Of a stretch of 64,000 bases of DNA, positions 57,496 to 64,000 are shown one piece after another. Every line of letters starts with the position of its first letter. The stretch's first letter is position 1. The DNA is taken from positions 3,972,565 to 4,036,564 of the forward strand of contig NC_133501.1 of the NCBI RefSeq assembly GCF_025370935.1, read 5' to 3'. Position numbers and translations under genes: made by a program. Origin of the DNA: Choristoneura fumiferana (lineage: Eukaryota > Arthropoda > Insecta > Lepidoptera > Tortricidae). The notes beneath the pieces are model-generated. The model was not told the origin of the DNA. It worked only from the letters and a program-made list of their open reading frames with translations, and did no database searches.

Positions 57496-57772
57496 GGTTT
57501 TTTTTGACTGGATGGCAAACGAGCAAGTGGGTCTCCAGATGGTAAGAGATCACCACCGCCCATAGACACCTGCAACACCAGGGGGATTGCAGACGCGTTG
57601 CCAACCTAGAGGCCTAAGATGGGAGACCTCACGTGCCAGTAATTTCACCGGCTGTCTTACTCTCCACGCCGAAACACAACAGTGCAAGCACTGCTGCTTC
57701 ACGGCAGGATTAGCGAGCCAGATGGTAGTAGCAATCCGGGCGGACCTAGCACAAGGTCCTACCACCTGCAAA
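57496..57772 (-). mobile_element. Family T retroelement nested in a SINE
   Basis: The T-run begins inside an RTE-tailed SINE fragment (57352-57495), interrupting it. The family is therefore younger than that SINE copy. Confidence 0.82.
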
Positions 57773-57949
57773 TTCGTGTTAAATTTGAAATGTAATTTCG
57801 CACATTAATTTCAAAAAACTCACAAGCATAGGCGTATATATAGGGGGGGGGGGCCCGGGTGGGCCGTGCCCACCCCAGTATGGTTGTGCCCACCCCAGGA
57901 TGTTGGACTACTGATTCGAAATTCTATAATACTGATATCTTACCACAAA

Positions 57950-58570
57950 AAACCGGCCAAGAGCTTGTCGTACAGCGTGTCGTCGGGTTCCGTAGCCATT
58001 ACGAAACAATCAAATAATATTTTTCTAAGGATTTCGTAGTGTACTGAATCTTCCAAGTTTAGGCATATTTTATACCTTAGGCTGCTATTTACTCTTAAAC
58101 TGCTAATAATTCTCAAGCAAACTTAGCCGTTATAGTTTTCCTTGTAAGTTTGATATACTTACTACCATCCTGATTTCAAATTTTTCCACCGACCGGTTTA
58201 GATTTTAGAGGGACCCGATTTTAATGGAAATTTGCACTTTAAAGTTGAATATTTCGCAAACAGATCACTGAGTAGAAAAATTGTCTTAGCAACACCCCAA
58301 TGGTTTTAAAAGACCTATGCAACGACACCCCACAATATAGGGTTAGTCGAGAAAATAAAATCACCCCCACTTTACGTCTATGGGAGGTATCGTAAAAAAA
58401 TTTTTTTACTTTTTTATTGTAGCACTGTCGGCGTGACTGATATGTATATTCGTATTCATGACAAATTACAGCTTTCTAGTACTAGCTTACCCGCGGACAA
58501 ACAGACAGACAGACAGACAGACAAGGCGAAACTATAAGGCTTCCTAGTTGACTACGGAACCCTAAAAATA
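57950..58570 (+). repeat. Dispersed repeat, same family as 27315
   Basis: Complete from 'CCGGCCAAGAGC' to '..TACGGAACCCTAAAAA', with the GACA run at 58504-58524. Confidence 0.72.
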
Positions 58571-58574
58571 AAGG

Positions 58575-59525
58575 CCAGAACCCCCTGAAAAATAACCTGA
58601 CATTCGCCAATGCTCACGAGGGGAGAGCCCGGGTTTCATTGAACCTGCTCTGCTTGAGAAGCTGTCGTATGAGGCACGCCTTCAATCTAGTAGAAAAATA
58701 TTTTCAAGTTTTTCGTACTCGGTTCAATTTTTTGTCGGTTTTACTATTATATTTTTAAAAAAACTTTATTTTATTTAGGAAAATACCCAATTGAGCTCGT
58801 AAGCACAAAGAAACACGGTTATGAATGAAAAAATACAGCTTCGATTCGTTTAACAGATCGGTTTATTTTAAGGTTTGATAAAAATTTGGAGAAATTACAA
58901 AAAAAACTAAGAACTAAATACTTAATGCTATTTATATTTACGTTCTAATTAACAATCGATTAAATCTTTGAATAAGAAATAACAAGTTAAGTAAATACAT
59001 TTAAAACTTATGTGAGAGATTAAAAGTATTAAAATAAATCGTCCTTTTTTTTGTTCAGGCTTTGAACACTCCAGGCTACGAATAAATAATAAGTCAGAAG
59101 TCTGCGTTCGAAAAATGGTCTTGCGTGTCCTACTAGGCGGGCTGTGTTCTCCGTGTCATCTGACTAGCATCACGCGCGCAAACCAATCCCTGCTTTCTTT
59201 CTGAATTTTAACCAATCAACATCGTCTATTTTTAACCTCAAAATCGTATTCGCATTTGAATCATAAAGTCGTCTTCGTTTAAGGTATGACCACTTTTTAG
59301 GTGGAATTTGTTTTGAGTTACGCTTCCCGAGTTATTATTTATTCGTAGACCAGCTCATGAAATCGTGTTTACAGTGATCCTTATGATTTATGTTTTTTGT
59401 CATTTCATCATCATCAGAGTAATAAACAGCTATAATATATTAGAGGTTCAATTTCAAACATCGCTTGCTTCTTAACGTGACAATTGCAATGTACAATTTT
59501 TGCCATTAGAATGTTTAGTCCATTA
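58575..59525. other. Low-repeat stretch without a recognisable gene
   Basis: AT-rich sequence with no convincing open frame, splice-bounded exon or RNA gene on either strand. Confidence 0.5.
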
Positions 59526-59529
59526 TTGT

Positions 59530-60240
59530 TATTTGTATTAGTAAGATGGTGTACTGCCTTTTCGGCGAAATTCACTTAGCAACCAACCTTTCGCTGAAGT
59601 TTCATTTAGCAAACCAATCCTTGGAATAACTTTGCTTCGCATTTTTTATATTTCGCAACATTTTTACATTGCACAATTTTACTTCATCACACTTTTATGT
59701 GGCAAACAATTATGTAGCAAATGATTGGCTAAGGCAAATAACAAATAGTCAAATAACATTTGGCCAATTTTTATACATAAGGTAGGTATATGAGTCATGA
59801 TATATAATAAAATGAATAAAAGTTAAATTATGTGGCGGTGACCGAGCAAAGCGAGCGAGCAAGACGAGACTAGGCAGAAGCGACTTGGATAGGTTAGGTT
59901 CAGAAGGCTAAGGCGGGAGCGAAGCGTAGCGTAGCTTCCGCCTTAGCCTTCGATGTTAGGTTTTTTTTGTAACAGAACGGAAAAAATCATTGGCATGCTT
60001 GCTTGTTTGCTTGCTAAAATAAGGAATGCCAATCAACGCATTTGACGAAAACACAAATGACATCTTAAAAAAATCCCAGGTAATAATTTGCATAATAATC
60101 ATTTATCAAATCATTAGTGGGGAAATGATATCAGTGCGAAATTTCGCCTAAATAAAAATATGGGATAAATAGTTTGGGAGTTAATAATTTGCTAAATAAT
60201 TTTCGCCAAAACATTAGTAAACCTAGTTAGATTGTACTTA
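59530..60240. repeat. Mirror-polarity word array downstream of the zinc-motif gene
   Basis: Words such as 'TTTAGCAAACCAATCC' and 'GTAGCAAATGATTGGC' lie left of a core (59838-59955) that contains GAGCAAAGCGAGCGAGCAAG and GGTTAGGTT. Reversed-sense words ('ATTTGCTAAATAATTTTCGCC') lie to the right. It reaches the 3' end of the gene. Confidence 0.58.
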
Positions 60241-60254
60241 TATTAATTATTTAC

Positions 60255-62181
60255 TTAAGAGTTCCTATCTTCTAATGGTTCTGGACTATCAATGGCTTTA
60301 TTTCCTAATTCACTTGAAGTACAAGTTTCATTTGTTGAAATGTCTAAGATTTCTTGATTATTAATAATTTGATTTGGTCGCTCTATTGGTTCAATAATTA
60401 CATTTGTTCCACTATCTTTTGGGTTAGGATTGCCTATTGCTTTATTTTCTGGTATGGTTGGAGTTAGAGTAGAAGTTTTATTCGTTAAATTGTCCGAGTT
60501 TTCTTGATTGTTAATCATTTTATTTGGTTGCTCTGTTGGTTCAATAATTACATTTGTTCCACTATCTTTTGGGTCAGGATTGCCTATTGCTTCATTTTCT
60601 GGTATGGTTGGAGTTAGAGTAGAAGTTTTATTCGTTAAATTGTCCGAGTTTTCTTGATTGTTAATCATTTTATTTGGTCGCTCTGTTGGTTCAATAATTA
60701 CATTTGTTCCACTATCTTTTGGGTCAGGATTGCCTATTGCTTTATTTTCTGGTATGGTTGGAGTTAGAGTAGAAGTTTTATTCGTTAAATTGTCCGAGTT
60801 TTCTTGATTGTTAATCTTTTTATTTGGTCGCTCTGTTGGTTCAATAATTACATTTGTTCCACTATCTTTTGGGTTAGGATTGCCTATTGCTTCATTTTCT
60901 GGTATGGTTGGAGTTAGAGTAGAAGTTTTATTCGTTGAATTGTCCAAGTTTTTTGGACTGCCAGCATTAATTTTATATGGTCGATCTGTGCGTTCAATAA
61001 TTTCACTTGTTCCACTGTCTTTTGAATTGACTAGATTTTCTGTGATAATAGTATTTGGAGCAGCCGAAATATTCTCGAATAACATTTTAGCACATTCTTC
61101 AAGCTGTTCAATTTGTTTATTAATATCTTTTGTTTCACCATCTGCTGGGTCAGAACTATTGATAACGTCTGATTTTTCTTGATTATCAGTACCATGATCT
61201 CTTTCAGTTGGTGCAGTTATATCATTTGTTGTATCGTTTCCCGCTTTTTGACTCGTCGTCGTTTCAGATGTTCCTATATCGGTAACTTTATTATTTTTGT
61301 CACCCGTATTAGTTTTATTTGGGCACTCAACGGTTTTTTCAGATGCTTTTGCAATGATTATAGATATCTTTGTCTGACTTTCTTTACCATCTATGCCAGA
61401 TTCAATTGTATCTATCACGACGCTGTCTATTTTCTGGCCTAATAATTGTTCAAGGATTCCGTTTCTCGTAGAAAATAGTTCTGTGGCCGAGTTTTTAACG
61501 AAAGGTTCATTTAGATGTACAGTCTGCACCTGCGCATCTTTTGTGCTTTTAACAGCTTTTTTTTCGTCATCTTTAGTAAATTCGTGCTTCATCCATATGA
61601 TTGGTATGATTTTTTCATCAATGACGGCAATTTTCTTCACTTTAAGCCTGGTGCATATACGATGAACTTCATAATGGTAGTCGTAGTTATCTTCGTCAAA
61701 CTCCAAGCCGCACATGCAATGTATTCTTGTAATTTTCTCACCAGGGTCACAGTTGTTTAAGTGAGTAAACAGGAACTCTGGCCGTTCGAAACTCAATCTA
61801 CAATCACATGTATAAACAACACAAGATTTTTGTTTTGCAACTGCACTGGCTTTAATTTTATCTTTAAATTCTGCAACGCTGCCTGCGCCTTCCTTTTTCT
61901 TAAATTTTTTCTTCATTCCTCCAATATCTATATTTTCAACATGAGTAACGGTAACATCCTTTTTTTTAAGTATGTTGAATTGACGATGCACTTCGCAATG
62001 GTAGTCGTAGTTATGTGTGTCAAACTCTAAACCGCATACACAGTGTATCCTCGTAATTCTGGTAATGGGTGAACAACTGATTAAATGCTTGAACATGACT
62101 TCCTCACGGTCAAAACACAGGCCACAAGCATTACATTTGTAGACAAGTGACTGGTTGAGGCAAGGAACCCCGAAGTTAAAG
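60255..62181 (-). CDS. 3'-terminal exon of a zinc-binding-motif protein with a 50-residue repeat tail
   Basis: The frame is open from an acceptor (TTTATTTCAG at 62182-62191 on the minus strand) to the stop at 60255-60257, about 640 residues. An internal ATG at 62094-62096 gives 613. The N-terminal part holds two similar blocks. The first has CNACG..HLISC then CVCGLEF..YHCEVH; the second has TCDCR..HLNNC then CMCGLEF..YHYEVH. Each is a CxxC or CxC pair with a downstream H..C or H-x3-H, typical of small zinc-binding modules. The frame reads through upstream of the ATG into another CxxC, so translation probably starts in an exon to the right. The tail (61.0-60.3 kb) is low-complexity with a 150-nt repeat. 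I do not recognise the family; a nuclear or RNA/DNA-binding role is inference. Confidence 0.75.
60421..61020 (-). repeat. Coding minisatellite, 150-nt period, about 4 copies
   Basis: Copies start at 60421, 60571, 60721 and 60871. Each encodes the same 50 residues with motifs such as TLTPTIPEN, NPDPKDSGTN and VIIEPTERPN. Copies differ by only a few bases, so the array is recent or homogenised. It lies in frame in the tail of the zinc-motif protein. Confidence 0.92.
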
Positions 62182-62191
62182 CTGAAATAAA

Positions 62192-62740
62192 CAAAAAGGT
62201 CCTTAAAGATTTTTTTTTGTTGTGTATGTGTATTGTATGTATGTATGGCTAGTTTTATGTATTTTTGATATTGATATAATCCGTAAATTACACCACCTGC
62301 TAATTAATATAATTAGCCCTACTTCTGTCTGTTATTAAGGTTGCCTGGAAGAGATCGCTCTAAGGCGATATGGACGCCTATTGCGTGCCTTGGAAAAACC
62401 TGTTTTCTGTACTGTCTATAAATAGATTTATTGGATAATGATTTGCCATTGCAGCGGCGGCGTAGCGTGGGTTGGCACACGGGGCGGGTTGCTACCCCAG
62501 ACCCGTCGTCGTCGTCACCTCTCAAAAATAATAGACGACTTCTTCGTATAACACGTCTTGCTGAAGCACGTTGTCTTTGGCACCCCCCTTAATGCTGGTA
62601 GCCGGGGCGGACCGCACCCTCCGCCCCCCTGTGCCGCCACTGTGCCATTGCACAAAACAGATACATAGGTACAGAAGTCAATCTCATGTACCTAATGTAC
62701 TTCACTTTTCACACCTACGCTTGGCGGTCGCTCTATGGGG
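62192..62740. other. Probable intron or 5' region of the zinc-motif gene
   Basis: Begins at the 3' splice site of the terminal exon. It contains a GC-rich patch (62450-62530) and no exon I can support. The start of the gene is probably to the right. Confidence 0.5.
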
Positions 62741-62744
62741 TTTA

Positions 62745-63930
62745 CTATCATTTGGCAAACAACGTTTGACAAACTATTCATTTCACAGCCACTTCATATC
62801 ACAAACTGCTCATATGACAAATGATCATTTAATAAATATACTCTTAACAAACCTTGTAGGATCTCGGTCCTTTATTTTGAACTGGTTGAGGAAATTGGGA
62901 AGTAATTGATGCAGCGATCTTTTTCGTGTTCGATTTATTTGCCAAGAGAGAAATGACATGCGCCATCTTGCATTCTCGGGTGTCACAAGTGGCGCCATCT
63001 GACTGAATCTACTTGGTTTAAATCCGCCGCTACTGGGACGGCAAGTTTGGAAATAACACTACAGATGGCGTCACCTGTGACAAACCTGTCACTTTACAAA
63101 CACATCATATGATAAATCATCATTTAAAAAATGTCCATTACCCAAACGACTCATTTTTCAAACTAGTCACTTCACAAAACATAAATTAATAAATGATTAT
63201 CTGAAAAACTAGTTACATAGCATTTAAATTGGTAGGATTTGGTTCTCGCGGCTCGTTTTTGTTGCGCATTTCTTAAGGTCGCAGTTCTATCTAACCTAAC
63301 CCAACCAACTAATGGTGCTAACAGTAGTTATCTTTTCTATGGGTCGCAGTTCTAACCCAACCTAACCTACTGTACAGGCAGTGGTTCGTTTTTTCTTAGG
63401 GTCGCAGTTCTAACCTAACCTAACCAACTTTACTAGCAGAAATTGGTTTTTCTCAGGGTCTCAGTTCTAATCTATTATACTTTCAAACTTCAAAACGAAA
63501 TAAACTTCTTCTGAAACTTCTAACCTAACCTAACTTAACCTATTTCTTAACCAAGATAACCTGAGCTATAGGCACATTCTAAATTATTCTTGTGTTTAGC
63601 AAATGATACATTTTACTAAACGTTATATTGCCAAACGTCGATTTGACAAACGTGGTTTTGCCAAATGACGAAAATAATAAATGAATAGTTTGCCAAATAA
63701 TGATTTGTTATATGATGGTTTGTCTAATAAAGAGTTTGTGAAATGATCAATTTGCGAAGTGTGGTGTTATAAAACGATTAACCTGTCCTCTCCCAGAGGC
63801 ACAAATTAGTGCCCAAAATCCTTCGATCCTGTTATCCTGGGAGATGACAGATTAATTGGTGAAACAAAAGATTCCGAAACGTTGTTTGTTAAAGGAGTTT
63901 TTGTTGAAACGTTTGTTGCCAAATGATTGG
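62745..63930. repeat. Mirror-polarity word array, longest example
   Basis: Left words such as 'TTTGGCAAACAACGTTTGAC' and 'CATATGACAAATGATCATT', and right words such as 'TTTGCCAAATGACG' and 'GATCAATTTGCG'. The middle (63235-63540) has repeated 'GGTCGCAGTTCTAACC' and CCTAA stretches. Confidence 0.6.
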
Positions 63931-64000
63931 GTACTCGCTCTAGGGTTGTCAACTATGGCTTATGCACAAAAAACTATTGTGGTAGTGGCACTCGTACAGA

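Noticed and set aside
60808..62030. Plus-strand open frames opposite the zinc-motif gene
   Set aside because: They are antisense shadows of a long low-complexity coding exon; their peptides have no domain features and follow the 150-nt repeat.

Overview
The window looks like nuclear DNA from a moth or butterfly (Lepidoptera). It is AT-rich and dense in non-LTR retrotransposon fragments, tRNA-derived SINEs and short inverted-repeat elements. It also carries the 'CCCGCGGCTTCGCCCGCG' type repeat and CCTAA-type motifs common in lepidopteran genomes. No species can be named from the sequence alone, and no bacterial-style operons are present.

The main content (about 1.1-37.6 kb, minus strand) is a gene built almost wholly of micro-exons. 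I can place 33 exons. Most are 21-54 nt long, multiples of three, and flanked by phase-1 introns with GT..AG borders. In transcription order they comprise a glycine-rich exon (37.6 kb), five tandem copies of an 81-nt Gly-zipper exon carried on ~2.1-kb repeats (28.1-36.6 kb), two short linking exons, and a ~13-exon module that occurs twice in the same order about 12.5 kb apart. The gene runs off the left edge. The reconstructed protein is about 590 residues so far, and I recognise no known family. A paralogous final exon with a stop codon lies on the plus strand at 53.0 kb. The exon joining the two modules has a donor site that overlaps an in-frame stop, which suggests the double module arose by fusing two tandem genes.

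The stretch 37.7-60 kb is mostly a transposon graveyard: a decayed Jockey-like LINE (39.2-41.5 kb), a CR1-like LINE with an intact 429-residue RT segment (49.8-51.3 kb), RTE-type fragments, SINEs and foldback elements. Short elements at 4.2-4.8, 48.8, 49.6, 54.3 and 54.8 kb belong to one family. Several copies carry a recognisable type-I hammerhead ribozyme core and sit between 9-11-bp target-site duplications, as expected of Penelope-like or retrozyme-like retroelements.

At the right end (60.26-62.18 kb, minus strand) lies the large 3'-terminal exon of a second gene. Its protein has paired Cys/His zinc-binding motifs followed by a Ser/Thr/Asn-rich tail with four near-identical 50-residue repeats. 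Four stretches (9.3-9.6, 14.6-15.3, 59.5-60.2 and 62.7-63.9 kb) share a peculiar architecture of degenerate short words whose polarity flips around a core.
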